A stretch of 64,000 bases of DNA. It comes from Larus michahellis (Eukaryota > Chordata > Aves > Charadriiformes > Laridae). The stretch is from contig NC_133903.1 in NCBI RefSeq assembly GCF_964199755.1, positions 1,555,001 to 1,619,000 on the forward strand. The letters run 5' to 3'. The notes under the pieces are model-generated. The model was not told where the DNA came from. It saw only the letters and a list, made by a program, of their open reading frames with translations, and did no database searches. A program made the position numbers and the translations under genes. Positions 1-13,956 of this stretch are shown here, piece after piece. Each line of letters begins with the position of its first letter. Positions within the stretch are counted from its first letter, which is position 1.

Positions 1-3000
1 TTACAAGTTTGGTTGGTAAAGATAACTACATGGATGCAACAGGCTTGGAGTTTGGTGTGTCCCAGAAGGCAGCAGCACACAACGTGCTGGTTACAGAAGC
101 ATTCTGACACATCCGTGGGTGAGAGGTCGGTTGTAGCACGGTACGGTTGCGGGCCAACCAGTCAATGGTTGCAAAGCCTCAGCATTCCGACATGCAGGAA
201 CCACCACCATCAGAAAATAAGAGGTTAATCGTGGAGAGCAATGTGCATCATTTAGCAATTTTGGGCACTTACAAGACGCGTTTTAATCCAGCCAAATGCA
301 AAGTGTCAGAGCTGTCACCGAGGAACGCAGGCCATACCTGCAGCAAGGAGGCCTACGTGGAAAGCACCGAGTTGGGACAGAGTTAAGCAAATGAGTATGA
401 GCTCTCATTCTAGGAAAAGAAGAAAAAAAGCAAATAAGCAAATTTGACCTTTGGATACATTTAAAGAAGAGAATCAGGGGGTGGATTTTTACCTCAGCAC
501 ACAGCACCAGCAACACTATCCTGTTTTAGCACTTGCATTTTTTAAGGCTGCTCAAAACTGGAGTAAAGAAAGAGTCTAAAATAATTCAGTAAAATGTTTT
601 ACGCATTATATATTTATGGAATGCAATCAGTTTCATTAACCAGCGGGACAATGGAAAGGTGACTTGGTTGCAGTGCGTTTGTACACACAAAAGAGGAAAA
701 CACTGGGTATCAAAGGACCCTTTCATCTAAAAGAGCAAAGCATAACAAGAAGCAAGGTCTGAAATGTGAAGCCACGCAATTTGAAGTGAGCAATTCAGAA
801 CACATTTTAATAGGGAAAGTTACAAATCGCTTGTAGAAAATACTGAGGGAATGGTGGGTTTGCAGTTCTCAGCAAATCAAAACTAGATGCTAGTTGCTTT
901 TCTGGGAAAAAAAAATTAACCAAATATAAGTTTTCAGTCTAAATATAGGGGTAACTGGCCTCCATTAAACAAAATGTCAAAGTAAATGATCTATTGGTCC
1001 TTTCTGGCCTTAAGCCAAATGAATCTCTGAAAAAACAGAGACTACATTTTCTTTAAAATAATCGCACTGGTTTTCAGCCAGTGGAAAACATGCTTTACAT
1101 TTTTCACAGTTTTGACTGGTTTTCCCATTCTGCCTTGCATATTTCAAGATCAGTATAAATATTGATAAAACATATTTCCCACCAAAAAGGAGATTGGTCA
1201 GTCAATAATTTCCATTGGCATTCATGTATTTTTATATGTTTATGGCTGGCTTTACAAAGTGCTGGATTCCTCCCAGCATTTCCTGGTGAAAACCAGAATG
1301 CTTTGTCATTGAAAGGTCGGTACAATTTTGTTTTGTATTTTTGTTATTTCCTGTATTTAATATTTTGTGAGTAATCAATGAAGTGAATGGACTTGACGTA
1401 TGAAGTCATTGGTTATTCCTATCTTTGCAGCCAGAGTTACATCGGTGACATCTGCTAAAGTTTTTCATTTCTGTAGCACGTGACGGGATCATATTAACGT
1501 GGAGCGCTTTCTCACCGCAGCACCGTACGTGGTGTCACATTTTTTGCATACCTCCATTGCCATATGCTACATTAGCTTAACAGACAACTACGTGGATTTG
1601 TGCAAACTTTGGATCCAAAGTCCATGAAAGAAAATGGAGACATTTAATTACCTAACAGGATGGGACCTCCAGGACCAGTTTTTCCGAGCATTGCTTACGG
1701 TACGTCCGAGTCCTTCCCATCGTTTTCCCACCGTGATGGGAAGGCGCTGCGTGGCTGGACCATCGCTCACACCCATGTCACAAAACCCAAAAGAAACAAC
1801 GTCCTTTTGTCTCGCCGGCAAGGTCAAGGCTGTCTTTTTTTAGCGGTGAGGCCAAATACACGTTGGTTTATCTCACTGGGGAATTCCACTTTGGGAAAAC
1901 AAAGGACGAAGTGGTATTTCCTAATGAAAAGCATACGCTCTGCTGCGACCTACAGGCCGCAGCCGGTATGCGTCTGCCAAGAAAGGCCTTTTTTTTTTTT
2001 GGCAAGAGATTTTCCACTTGGTTTTCCTCTCAGTGCTCTGCCGATTGAAATGGAGTTATTCCTGAATGGTTCAATGTCAACGAAATGAGAATTAGGTGCA
2101 CTCTGTTTCCAAAACTCTTCCCTAACAAATACGAGCGTGGTGCGCCCCATCCATCTCCCACCCACGCCAGGCATTTACAGCTACTCTCTTTGTCTTTCTA
2201 GCACTCTAGTCACAAAGGGAGAAGAAAACCAATCCTGCTGCATGCATTTGCTTAAGGTATATTTGTAACAAAGCACACGGCAGAGTCGCAGTCAGGGCCG
2301 CATGCCCATGCCCATACCAACCTTCCTCCAAATGAACTGAAGGACTCAGGGGGCCAAATTACACCGGAGGCGTCAGTTTGGAGTAACCTTAGAATCATGG
2401 AATCACCTTAGGCACCTTCACTAGATTTTCCCCACCTGCCAACTTTGAGAAGATAATGTGTTCAATAGCCAAGCCAAGTCTTACTACAGACATGTGAAGA
2501 AGCGCTTAAAACGCTTGGAAACATCTCCTCCACCCACGGGGAGCTCACAGCCCCTTGGTTTTGCTGATGACAGTCAAAACTCATTCCACATTCCTGGTCG
2601 AAGCGTCAGTCATAATTATGGAAAAACTCAAGCCGGGCCCCCAAGGAGCAAGCCACGGGCTTTGCCCGGCTGCAGTGCTGCAACTCGCCATCTGTTCTTC
2701 GCTTCCCATCACCTTCCTGTTGGGGGATGGTTGCGACCATCAAATTACAAAGTGAAAAACAATGTGGCTGATTACAGCCCACAAATAATAAGTAAGCAAA
2801 TCACCTAGAAGATGGCACACATAGGACATGGAAGCCGTGCTTTTCCGGTCCTTCAAGGCTTGTTTGTCACTGGCATATCCTTTGTGCTTTTGAACGTCTC
2901 CCTTTGTACGTGTGCTGTCAATGATTTGCTTGAATCATACACATTTCCAAATAACTCCATGACCCAGCACCTAATGGTAAGCTCAGAAACCAGCAGCAGT

Positions 3001-4984
3001 TTGTAAATCATTCACAGATCAAGCAGAGAACAGAGCCTTGGAAAGTACCGTTTGAACAGCTATAATATACTTAACAATATTGCAACAAAATGTTGATACT
3101 TGGAAATCAATAGGGTTTGACAGACTAAGTATAACTCTGCGGCCACAAACGTGAGTTTAACTAACTTCAGAAATATTACCTAGGCTGGATGAAGACGAAA
3201 ATTGGCCTTTTCCTTTATTGAGGGAAGAAAACAACCATTTCCCGTGCTGTGGTCACGTAGAGATTTCACCTCCCTGCTGCTGCGCCGCTCTCCCGATAAG
3301 GAACTCTTTAATCTCCCTGACCCAGGGAACACCGACTCTGCCGACCCCCCGAAGGAAGCCACGACGTGCAACGTGCCTTTGCCTCAGACGTGTCCGGAGC
3401 CCCGCACGAAGCAGCATGACGGGACGGGCACCAGAGCTGCGGCGAGGCATGAGTCAGCCTCCCCCGGCCGTAAATCTAAGCCATTGCAAAACTCCCTTCC
3501 ATTTATTCCGTCTGATCCTCTCCCCTGATTAATTTTGCAATGGTGTAATTTTAAAAGCACAGTTACCCTCGCTGAAGGAGGTGCAGGCTCTCTCGGCGAG
3601 ACTTGGAGTCAGCATTGCCAACTCACATGATTTTTATCTCAGTCTTATGATTTTTGAGCGTTCCTCAGCTTTGGCTGCCAGAAGCGTGCGATGACATGAG
3701 AAACTCAGCTAGCTCCTCTCTTAATTTTTATTAATAGTCATTTTCTAGACTTTATGATTGTACCCTAAAGACCCAGAAATCAGAATGCAAAGGAAAAAGG
3801 GGCCAATTTAGCCATTTTAACTGTGATTTTTAAGATTACTGTGTAATTCATGAAAACCTGACTCAAGATATTTTTCTATTGCAGTTGGCAGCACCGTTTC
3901 CTTTTCATCCTCACTAAACTGCCCCTTAATATTATTTTAATTTAACCGTCTAGGTTATTAAAGAAACGGGGCGTACAAGCTCCCTGTATCTGGAAGCAGA
4001 ACAGCAAAACGAGTCATTTTTTTCAGGTGCGTGCAAAGGGCTTGTCGGTACAGGACGAGGAACGAGGCCATCAGGATGGTGGGGAGGAGAAGGGAAGGAG
4101 CTTGGTCCTAACTGGAAAGGCAGAGAGAGAAAGAGAAGGTGAATTTGCGCCTCCGCAGAGCCTCCGGCAGGCAGGGCAGCCTCTGCGGCTGCTTCCTCCA
4201 GGGCAAGACACGGGGGGCTGGCGAGAAGCCCCCTCTCAGAAGACCTTCTGCAGGTCGGGTCCCCACGCGCACGGCTGAGTCTGCGTGTCCTCTGCTCTCC
4301 TCAGGGCTGCAGCTACAGCTAGCTCGGAGGCACGGAAATACCGTTCTTGGGGCAAAGAGGAGCCCGTATTTAACCAGCTTGGAACCCGGGGGGGCAAATT
4401 ATACCTATTCTTGCAGACACCCAGCTCCCACGCTGGGCTTCTCCTTTGCCTTTCCAGGGGCTGGGCACACTGGTGGGTGCATCCGCAGCATCGCCGCTCT
4501 TCCAAACACAAAGGCTTGCAAATAAACGGGGGGGCTTTAATTCTCGGGCATTCAGAAAGGGTTTTGCTGAGGTCCATTGTGACTGGGGGCTGACGGGGCC
4601 AAAATCTCTGTGTCGTTAATGCAGCAGCCAAGCTCCCATAAAGGGGAGCTTTGTTAGGGACACCCGGTTTTGACCTTGAAGAGGCATATGACCATCAGAG
4701 CCGCTGTGTTTTTCAGGGGTAAGCAGGAAAGGCATAAGTCGCCTTGTCCTCTCTAAGAAGAGCTGCTTTGACACCGGTTAGGCAATGGGGACTGTCGCTC
4801 CTAAAGGAGGTGCCCCTGCCCAAAAGCATCGCGGCAGAACGTTGTGTGGGTGTCTGTTCCCCGGCCCAGCTGCGGCACCGTCACTAGCTGGTGGCCACAA
4901 CGGGAGTCCTGTTATACTTGGCATCTCTCTGAAAGTGTTACCTGCTGAAAGCATTTAATTAACCGATAATTTTTAACCTTCAGA

Positions 4985-5005
4985 ACAAACAAAACAAAAC
5001 AAAAA
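4985..5005 (+). repeat. (AAAAC)n microsatellite-like tract
   Basis: ACAAACAAAACAAAACAAAA, a short imperfect A/C pentamer tract. Confidence 0.8.
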
Positions 5006-5874
5006 GCAACTGTTTAGCTCTGATGACTTTGGATAAAACCTCAAAAACATAACCCGGGCATCCCCTGTAGGCACCAAAGGCAAGGGGAAAGGTTGCCAGA
5101 CTTTGTATTTTGCTTTCGGATACTGTGGTCTTAAAGTCAACCTCCTACTTTGAGAGGACCTGACATCATTTTTTGCACAGGAGGAGGAATTAACGGCTTA
5201 TCTGGGCATTATCTTTGGGAGAAAAATCATTTAGCAGATATTAGCTATCTCTGGATAGTAATGGGCCAGTGAAGAAAAATGTGTTTTGCTTAAGTGTTCA
5301 TTACCATTGCAAGTTTCACTTGCTTTAAAACAACTTGCATATTAAGTAGCAATAATGTAAGCCTCATTAGGGGCTGCCCATATGTCTGGCAGTGAAAGGA
5401 GACGTAGCTCTGGTACTGTGAAAGAAATAAAGACTTGCAAGAGTAAGCTGTTCCCAGGCTCTTCCCGAGCGATCCCACCCTGCCAAGCTCCTCGCCCAGG
5501 CGGAGGCTCCCACTTCTGCCGCTGGGCTGACCTGCAGCCATTCCTCCCCTCCTTCGGGAATAACTGCTCGCGGATCTTCCCATCTGACAAGCGGTATCTT
5601 GCTCTGTAAGTGCAGAACGGGTTACTGGTATGTCCGTTACGAGATTGGACTAGCAGCGAAATAACGTGATATTCAAGGAAGATGAGTAAACGTGTCAAAC
5701 CGCGGCGCGAAGGAAGCATTCATCCCGGCGCAAATGGGGAATGCTGCTCCGCTGCGCCGAGCTTTGCCCCAGGGAGGAGGGGAGAGACCCAGCGGGCGAA
5801 AGCCTTATAGCTTCGTCATGTAGACAGTATTACTGGGAGAAGGGTTTTGACAAATTGGACATGTAAATACGCAA

Positions 5875-5911
5875 ACCTGCATTTGTAAATTTGCAAATGT
5901 AAATTTGCACA
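5875..5911. promoter_or_regulatory. POU/octamer-like palindromic motif cluster
   Basis: ATTTGCAAAT at 5889-5898 is a perfect palindrome containing the octamer core ATTTGCA on both strands, flanked by ATTTGTAAAT (5881-5890) and another AAATTTGCA (5901-5909). The motif is seen; binding by POU factors is inferred. Confidence 0.3.
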
Positions 5912-6297
5912 CAAAGATGTAGTTTTCTAAGTGTACTGAATCTTCTGGGAGTGTGGAGATTTGGCTCTTTCGGAGTGAAAAAAATCAAGATTTGGTGTTT
6001 TCGTAGCCAGACCCAAACCAATAATGGAAGAGCTTCACCAAAAACTGTAAGATGTGCTGTAGTTTTCATGCCCCTAAGAGATGAATATTGGTATTTCCTA
6101 CAAACTATAATACAAAATAATTTCTTCCAAGCATGCATTTTTATTAACTTAGAGGGATAAAAATTCTGACCTTGAAACACAGTCGTACTAATAGTAATAA
6201 ACTACAAAATCCATATGATCCAGTTTATCATTATGCCTCAGTTAGATGAGATTAGCTAATCACGCAGCTTATTTCCCAAACATCTATATGCTGCTAT

Positions 6298-6316
6298 TGT
6301 TTGTTTGTTTGTTTGT
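6298..6316 (+). repeat. (TTTG)n microsatellite
   Basis: About four and a half TTTG units. Confidence 0.9.
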
Positions 6317-6647
6317 AGTTCTGGCAGACAAGCCTCAAAAGGATGAAAAACGTGATTAAGGATTTATTTACATTTTCTTTAAATATCAGCACCATCATAT
6401 TATGAACGACGCTTTTAATCACCTACCCGATTCTGTGTTTATAATGTTGCCCATAAATTCTGAGCACCCATTTTTTGGGGTTTTTTTGACAGAGTATTGC
6501 TGGTTTATGTGCAAATCTGCGGAGCCTGATTTAACCCTCATTAGAGTCAAGAATCAATGGCTCTTGCAGACATCTGGGCATTCAACCAGGTCCCTTTGGT
6601 GTCTTTGCAATCACCGGCGATCACAAAGGAGCAACCGAGAACTTGCA

Positions 6648-6703
6648 GCTTTGTGGTCTGAAAGGTCCCTTCCAACCTGGGCAATTCGATGATTCTGTGA
6701 TCT
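6648..6703 (+). mobile_element. CR1 LINE 3' terminus (short)
   Basis: TCTGAAAGGTCCCTTCCAAC followed by CAATTCGATGATTCTGTGATC is the extreme 3' end of an avian CR1. Upstream sequence is too diverged to extend it. Confidence 0.85.
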
Positions 6704-7444
6704 CAAAATCTCGAGCCGCGTTGAGTCTCCCGTTCCAGAGCCAGTCCGTGGCGAGGCCGAGGGGACCGCGCTCGCCCCTGCAAAGAGCAGCCCTCTCTGC
6801 TGGGTGGCCTTTTAGCAGCAGCTCCACAATCAGCGTACGGAGGAAGCGTCTTTATCCCTACGTTTCAGATAGGCAAACTAAGGATGAAGCTGCACGGCAC
6901 GCCTCAGCAGACCCATCGCTTACCGCTGCTGAATGTGGGAATCCCGCTCCCTTCGCCATCGCTGCTCCTTCCTCCCCTCGGCCCCCGGCTCCAGCGTCCC
7001 CCTCGCCCAGCCTGTCCCCGGCAGACACCCACTGCGCCATTTCCACGCACTAATCCGGCAGAAAACTACCCCCGTCTTCCCCCCGGCTAGCAAGTCTGCT
7101 GCAGTTCCACACTTTTGCACCTCCGAAGTCAACTGATGGCAGAGGACTCCCGTGATATCATCACAGTGTTACGTCAAATTATCAGCACCCAAAGCCTGAT
7201 TTTATCCCCACTCACATAAACTGAGAGGGACCGCACCAACACATAAAAAAGCCAGAGGTGAAGGGAGACGGAAGGCTTGAAGATCCCCCGCGGGTACCGC
7301 AGAGCTGCCGCGCCGGGGGCTGCCCGCTCAGCACCTGGGATGCTGCCGGGGAGGGGAGGGGAAAGCAAAGGCTGAGAACAAAGCAGGTCATTCAGCAGCT
7401 GTTTCAATCCTATCTTTATTTTAACTGCAGCCCCCAAGAACGAA

Positions 7445-7612
7445 GAGCTGGAAAGACTTATGAGGTCATCCTAGTCAACCGCCTGCCAAAGCAGGAATAC
7501 GCTCCGGAGTATTTTCTTGAGGGCTTTTATCCAGCTTATATTTAAATGATTCGAGTAATGGGGATTCCACGATCGACCCGACTTTGCTGTTTGGAAAAAC
7601 ACGCTGCCAGCC
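7445..7612 (-). mobile_element. Old CR1-like LINE fragment (antisense)
   Basis: GCTGGAAAGACTTATGAGGT, CCTAGTCAACCGCCTGCCAA, then AGGGCTTTTATCCAGCTTAT and TAATGGGGATTCCACGATCG follow the order of an antisense CR1 3' region, with many substitutions. It is much older than the copies near FAM20C. Confidence 0.7.
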
Positions 7613-8109
7613 AGCTTACGTTTCCTTCTGCTCATTTTCATGCCATTCCTCCTTGCCGTGCCTCCTCCTACCAACCAGCACAACTTCTCCTGCGCTTTTG
7701 GAGCAGCTTCCCTGTCCCTGCCGTGCTGCACTGGGGGCGGGACAGAGCGAGGGGAAAGGTCGCCTCATGTGAAATGCAGCTTTAAGCACAAATTTATCTC
7801 CAAGATCTTGGGAATATTTGCTCCTCGGCTGCTGGCATAAAACACAGCAGTCTTGGGAATGTCCGGAGAGGTTTAAAGCACCAACTGGTGATCTTAACGA
7901 GATCCCCCGCCCTGCTGGGTGTCTCCCGTGTCGCTATTGACAGATGAATTATACCCCTCCCTCGAGCTTTTATTTAAGCCATTCAGCCTTCCTTTAAGCA
8001 TCCCTCCCTTCATGGCCCTCCCGCCCTAACTGCCACCCTGCCAGTCTGTCCAAGGGAGCCTTTGTTCCCCCGACCCACTCCAGAGAAACGAGGCCCTCGG
8101 CAAATTGCA

Positions 8110-8340
8110 GACCATCCTTTCAATTATATTTCTATAGTAATGCTGGCACATTAGTTCCACTTATCCTTGGTTAATAGTTCAGCTTATATTCAAACAGCCA
8201 TTAACATAAAATCAACACAGCAATTTTGTATGAATTCTCATATCATTAATCCATTTAAAGTGGATACACAGTTCACACTCCAAATTCACTTAATTATTGA
8301 CTTAATAACCTTTAAAGAGGCCATGGTCTTCGGCTCCATT
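8110..8340. promoter_or_regulatory. AT-rich block with homeodomain-type sites, candidate conserved noncoding element
   Basis: The block is rich in TTAAT/ATTA cores, including TAATCC (8247-8252, an OTX/PITX-type site) and TTAATTATTGACTTAATAA near 8290-8310. It is set in GC-richer DNA and contains no gene or repeat. Conservation cannot be tested here. Confidence 0.25.
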
Positions 8341-10499
8341 GGAATGCAATCTTGGGGGGTTTCCCCCCCTCTCTCTACTCTTACAGCTTTTCTGCAGAAG
8401 TTAATTTTGCAAGGTTTGGGTGATGCTTGGAGGAGCGTCACCTCTGTGAGAAACCCTCACCTAATTGCAGGTTCAGTCTCACCAGGAATAACCTTCCAGA
8501 GCCCGCTGGGGGAAGGAGGGGAAAAGTCCTCGATGGGCTATATAAACTGGACCCCGTTTGCCCAAACCTCTCTGCGGGAGACAGCCCCGAGCATCCCAGC
8601 CTGGAGCATCCCGGGGGCTCCTGTCGGCCTCCTCCGTTGCCGTGGGCTGCCGGAGGCCCTCACGTTGTCCTGCACTGGTGGCAGCCACCAGCCCTGCTGA
8701 GGAGGGGGAGATAATTACATCTTCCTCTGTATCTCATGTAATTAGCTCTCTAGCTCTGGCAGGGACAGTGGATAGATCATGCTAATTTCTAAGCACTACA
8801 CACAAAATTAATAGTTTCATCAAAATTGCCTATGGAGAAGCTTGTTTTCCTCCATAATGTGATCAGTACTTCTTTTTTCTCACTCCTTCCCCATCCCTCT
8901 ATTTCTCTCCTTGTCGTCATCCCTGGCAAATGGTGGTGTTTGCGCTTCAGTTGCTGTTACAGGGCAAAAGCAATCAGCAAGCAGCGGGTCTTGCATTTCA
9001 CTTTGAAAAATGTCAGGTTAGGACTTGTCTGAGTCCTTGCATAATTTGTGCCGCTGTTGGAGGCCTTTCCCGGGGACTCGTCTTCCTCCAGTGGCATCGG
9101 TGGGATTTGGGAGCACGAAGGAAGATCTGGGGAGGATCAGAAAAGCATCTGAGAGCCGTGGGGAAACGTGTGTGTGGCTGACAGAGACCCTCGTCCCTTC
9201 CAGCCTCCCCGCCTGGTCTGGGCGCCTCCCCGAGCGCCGCCGGTGCCGGCAGAGGCGGGAGCTCAGCACCACGCCGTGCCCCGGCTGCCGCCCGCCTCCT
9301 GTCGCGCGAGGAAGGGCTATCTGAGACCAGCCATAGGAAAGTCCATGCTGGATGTGCTGTTGGCAAAGTCCTCGAAAACTACTCGGAGCCATCCCTGTGA
9401 CTGTAGTAGCCAACTTCATTACCTTAAAGCCACTTCTGTTTGCCCGGGCTACGTTAACCCACAGTACAGACGTATCCTAAGCACCACTTGTCCTCTCCGA
9501 GACAGCAGGGCAAGCCAGGCATCCCCGCTGGCTCCCGTCCATTCGGAGCACTGTATTGGCAGGGAGACTTCACTGTAACAGCCACCGGTGCAGACTAATT
9601 GCATTAGGCTTTCTGCTGGAGAGGGGTCACCGGAGCCTACGAGGCTACTCTGCTTTTCCCTGCCTTTGGGGGAGGTGAGTGCTTGGAGCATCCGATCAAT
9701 GGAGAGGAGCCAAATTTTGTTAATGCACTCTTGCCGCAGACACGAGCGAAAGCAGAGTCAGACGCGCAGTGCTGCAGGTTACGAGCAAATGCTTTCATTT
9801 GGATATCGCAGCAGAGAAAAGAGCAGAACATCCCAGGACAGACGATAACCGTAGCGTGCGGTTTCTTCTTTTCAATTGGGCCTTAGGCTGTTTCCCACAT
9901 CTTCACCACACTTAACACCGTTCTTCATACTTTAGGCATGTGGGAATTCCCAGGTTGTGTTTGCCTGGAACTGCCTTTAAAAGAACGGGCCGGTACTTGA
10001 AAAAAATAGGTGCAACTTTGCACTCATTCTATTGCTTGCTTGTTTATTGCACTGAGAATGAATGTTGTTTCCTATTTGAGATTCGAGACTTACCTGCGCC
10101 AGTAAAAGCACTCCTTCTTTGTTTAATGTCTACTGATGCCTCTACTTATTTTATAAGGTGACACGGTAACCCTGCTTTTACTATAAAATGCGATAAAAAC
10201 AATATTGAAAGCAGTCGTAAAACTGCCCCTGAAACTCTGACATTTCACAAATATTGGCAAACATCTCCACGTTCTTCTTAAATTTGCCACAGATTTTCTA
10301 AACGCTGTGTTTATAAAACACAGTCCTCATAAACAACAGCTTCTCTGAGCAAGGTCCAGAGCCTGGTTTCGGGCAGGACGCAGACCAGCGCTCTCGCTGC
10401 AGGCCTTGACGTGTCCTTCGGGACCGCGGCCCCGCTTGCAGTCACCGGGGAGATGGAGCGGCCGAGCGCTCGCCCGTCCCTACCTCGCACGCAGCAGCC

Positions 10500-10544
10500 A
10501 CCTTTAAGGTCTCTCCCAACCCAAACCGTTCTGTGATTCTATGA
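10500..10544 (+). mobile_element. CR1 LINE 3' terminus (short)
   Basis: TTAAGGTCTCTCCCAACCCA followed by CGTTCTGTGATTCTATGAT is a CR1 3' end of only about 45 bp. Confidence 0.85.
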
Positions 10545-13500
10545 TATTTCTACCCAGCATTTTTAGGAGGTGGGGGGGGCGGAAATCAGACTTTTTGGGT
10601 AGAGCACACAAGCAGGTTAGTGCGCAGAGCACAGCCACAATCTGCCCAAGGGATCAGCATCAGACAAACCCCTGCGGGGACTCGGGCAGCGCATCCCCGG
10701 AGCTGCCGGCACCGAGGTGCGCTGCGTGCGGGCAGCCCTGCCAGCGGGGACGGTCGCCCTGCTGCTGCTCATCCTCAAACACCCGACCTGGGACGTGTCT
10801 GGACAAACAGGGCTGCCGAGCTCCAGCCTGGAGCCAGAAGGGACGCAGCAGTGGGAGTGGAAAATTACCTCTCTCCCACGTGTATCCATTCACTCCGACC
10901 GCCCCATTCCTCTCCACGCTGTACGTGAGTTAATATAAACTAAGTTGGAGGGCTGCCCTGCTTTTGGGAATCACGTCATGCTTCCTGTTGGGCCCCTCGC
11001 CATCCTCATAAATATGTACTAAAATGATGGTCGTTGTTCCCAGAATAGATCACGTCGTAATCAAATCTGGAACAATCTGGTTAAATATTCTCTCCATCTT
11101 ACTAGGATTTGCTATTTGCTGTGGAAAAACACCATGAGAGGGGGCAGCTTAAAGTTGAGAGACCCCAAGCGTAAGACACCTGCCCCTTTTCAAGATGACA
11201 CTTAGGGGAAAGAAAGGAATCGAGTCAGTGCTGGGCTCCTCCGGGGCGTCTGCCAGCCATACCCAGCTGGTGGGACATGCCCATGGACACCCCAACTGCA
11301 CCCCGCTCCTGTACGCAGCTTCCCCGGTCCAAGGTGCTGCCTGAGAGAAGCACCGAGATGCTCAGAAATACCGGTCTGGGAAATGAAGGTAATTCCCAGC
11401 AAAGCCTGCCATCCCATCGACTTCGGTGGGATGAGATTCGGAGTCTAGTTGTAGGCCTGGAGACCACACGAAGGGTCAGCGGTGCACCGCGGTCGGTCAG
11501 AGAACACGCACCAAGGACTGTCCCTGTCGGTGGAGGGTATGCAGAGACGTTCACACACCCCCGAGCTGTGCTTGCACGCGGCAGGTACTACAAGGAGGAC
11601 GCTACAGCACAATGTGCTTTGTCTTTCTTGCAGAAACAGGACAAAGAGGAGGAATACTTCGTTTCATTTCCATGTTTGCATGAAAACAACATAATCCTGA
11701 TTACTGTATGTGCTTCTTGAAAGGTAGAAGGACACATCTTTTTTCAACACAGACGAAAGAGGAAAATGAGAGAACGTGTTCATACCCATCAACAAGACAG
11801 ATTAGGATTTTATCCAGTGCATGTTTTAGACACATGAGCCTTTCTTAATGCCTTGGATTTTCCCTCTCCCCACTTTTTACAGTTAAGATAAAGATGCCCA
11901 CCCAACTATTGAGACTTTTTCTACCTGTGCTGAACCATGACCGCCCCCCAGAAAAACCACCCAAACGCCCATGTCTAGCCTTGCTTCCCAGAACCGAGAT
12001 TTCACCCTGCTTTTATAGAATTACTTCTCTTGTAATTCAACTCTACCTGAAATCTTTAGATCCTCTCAGGATTTTCATCTAGAGCTCTATGATCTACATA
12101 GTCCTGGTCATTTCTGCATAGATAAATGAGCTGCAGAAAGACTGAACTACTTCAATATAAGAAAGTCTGTGTTAATGAAAAGACTTAAAGTGATACCCAC
12201 CAAATCCTCAATAGTGCTCAGACCACTCAAATTTTATCTGTAAGACCATTTCATTGCAGCCCTGGGTCACAAGTGGACACCTTGTTTCATGGAGGATACG
12301 TTCAGGTGAATTTCTGCTCCACGTCAACACAAAACATCAACATTTCAAAATTCCTTGCAACAGAAATTTTGGAGGAAATAGTTGCTTTGGATTTATCAAA
12401 ACATTTGGCTTCTGCATGAATTACTTATTTTCATTTTTGACAGTTTCTATGGCAGAAGGAAAAATATAATTTTAAATTCTCCAAGGGGTAATTGAAGTTT
12501 CTTGTTTTACTACTGCAGACATGGACCATTTTGACGCTGCTGTCGTTTTCTTGTCTATTTCCCCATCTCTCCCCGCACCAAGAAACCAACTTGACTAAAC
12601 ACCATGATTTCACAAATAGTGTTGATTCTGATGGAATTCGGTCCCTGATGGAAAGATACTCAGTGAGCATCCCCATGAGCAGCTCTGGCGTGTTGTCGGA
12701 GGTACCGCTCAATGGAACGGCCGCAGCTGAACAGGCAGGTTCTGCTCTGCCTTGTGGCTGCAGATGCGTGTGCTGCCCAAGCGCGGGGTGCTGCCGGACC
12801 ACTGCCTCTCTCCCCCATCTGTTTTTTTTTCCCTTCCATCTCCATCAACACAGCTTTCCTGCGTTTTCCATATCAGAGGTGGACGTAAGGCCTGAGTGGG
12901 TCGAGCTGCGGCTCAGCAGGATCCTAGAAGTGCTGGGCTTCTCAGGTGGAGAACGAGAAGTATCTGCTGTAACACGAAGCAGACGTAGTTTAAATTGACT
13001 GTTTGGAGAGGAGCAGAAGAAAGCTCTTTAGGAAGAAAGGCCCGTCAAAATTGTTACCTCCGCCCTGCAGCGGGGTTTCACAGAACTCACGAGCCGCCTT
13101 GGGGATTTTAATTGCTGCTGTGCATCAAGTCCGCGTTGCTGCCCATGTGGTGTTTTGCTGTAGGCTGCCACATATTTTGCTATTGTCTCTTCCTTCCCCC
13201 AAAGCCATTGAAAATTCCTCTGCCTCATGTTTTATTTACAAGTTTTTGTGGTTTGTTGTTTTATCAGTTTGGGTGGGTGGAGGAAACTTTGTTTTATGGA
13301 TTATTTTTTTTGCAGAAAGGGGGAGAACAGCTTCTCTCACAATCTCACAGTGATGGTCTGCAACTTGTCAGGCACGATGCTGCGTTATGGAAGACAGGAG
13401 CCAGGTTCCTGTGGTTTGGGTGCTCAACCTCAGCAAACTTTCCTCCGAGCAGGCTGCGAGACCGAGTGCTCAACTCTCAACACCAGAGAGAAAAAAGCCA

Positions 13501-13956
13501 GGGCCGCAGTTCTGGCCGCGCCGTGCTCTGCGGCTGACAGCTTGATTTCCACGGTGGCTTCTGCTGGACGCACCGGCTGAGGGTAAAGCTCCGCCGGTGC
13601 CACCCAGCAGTCAAAGGCGGGAGGCAGATTCCTACCCTCAGAGTATCAGGACCCAAGGAAACAGCAAACGCAAAAAGACAACACCTACATAAAAACCAAA
13701 AATTATATGTGAAGAGCTCAGAAAATAAGGTAGCGTGCAGCACTGCTGCTTTCTCCGTGGGCAAGGTGGAGGCTGTACAACGATTAGCTCCTTTCCTGGT
13801 CCAGTTCGTTTTGGCAGAGACCAGAGCGTCACCTCAGCACGTGGCACATCGGGGGACAAGTGGTACCAGCCCATCTCAGAGCGATTCTTTGGGGACCCAC
13901 GCGTTGAACAGTCCTTCCCAGCCAACGCGCAGGAAAAAGCAGCTGCTTTTTCCACA

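Larger units (their letters stand above)
1..6647. other. Intergenic DNA, no gene seen
   Basis: Mixed AT-rich and GC-rich unique sequence. Open frames are short and have no recognisable protein features. It holds the TTTG and AAAAC microsatellites and the POU-like cluster noted separately. Confidence 0.7.
6704..13956. other. Intergenic DNA, no gene seen
   Basis: Apart from CR1 ends (7445-7612, 10500-10544) and the AT-rich block at 8110-8340, I see only unique sequence. GC-rich pockets (for example 6950-7030, 9200-9310, 10660-10830) give longer chance ORFs in several frames at once, which argues against coding. Confidence 0.7.

Noticed and set aside
2389..2412. AGAATCATGGAATCACCTTA, reminiscent of an antisense CR1 3' end
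   Set aside because: Only about 20 bases fit and the following sequence lacks the usual GGTTGGAAGGGACC block.
6848..6892. TTTCAGATAGGCAAACTAAGG, similar to antisense MIR core
   Set aside because: Too short and too diverged to separate from chance.
8167..8700. 177-codon plus-strand ORF
   Set aside because: It crosses an AT-rich block and then a GC-rich pocket with abrupt composition change, and other frames are open in the second half too.
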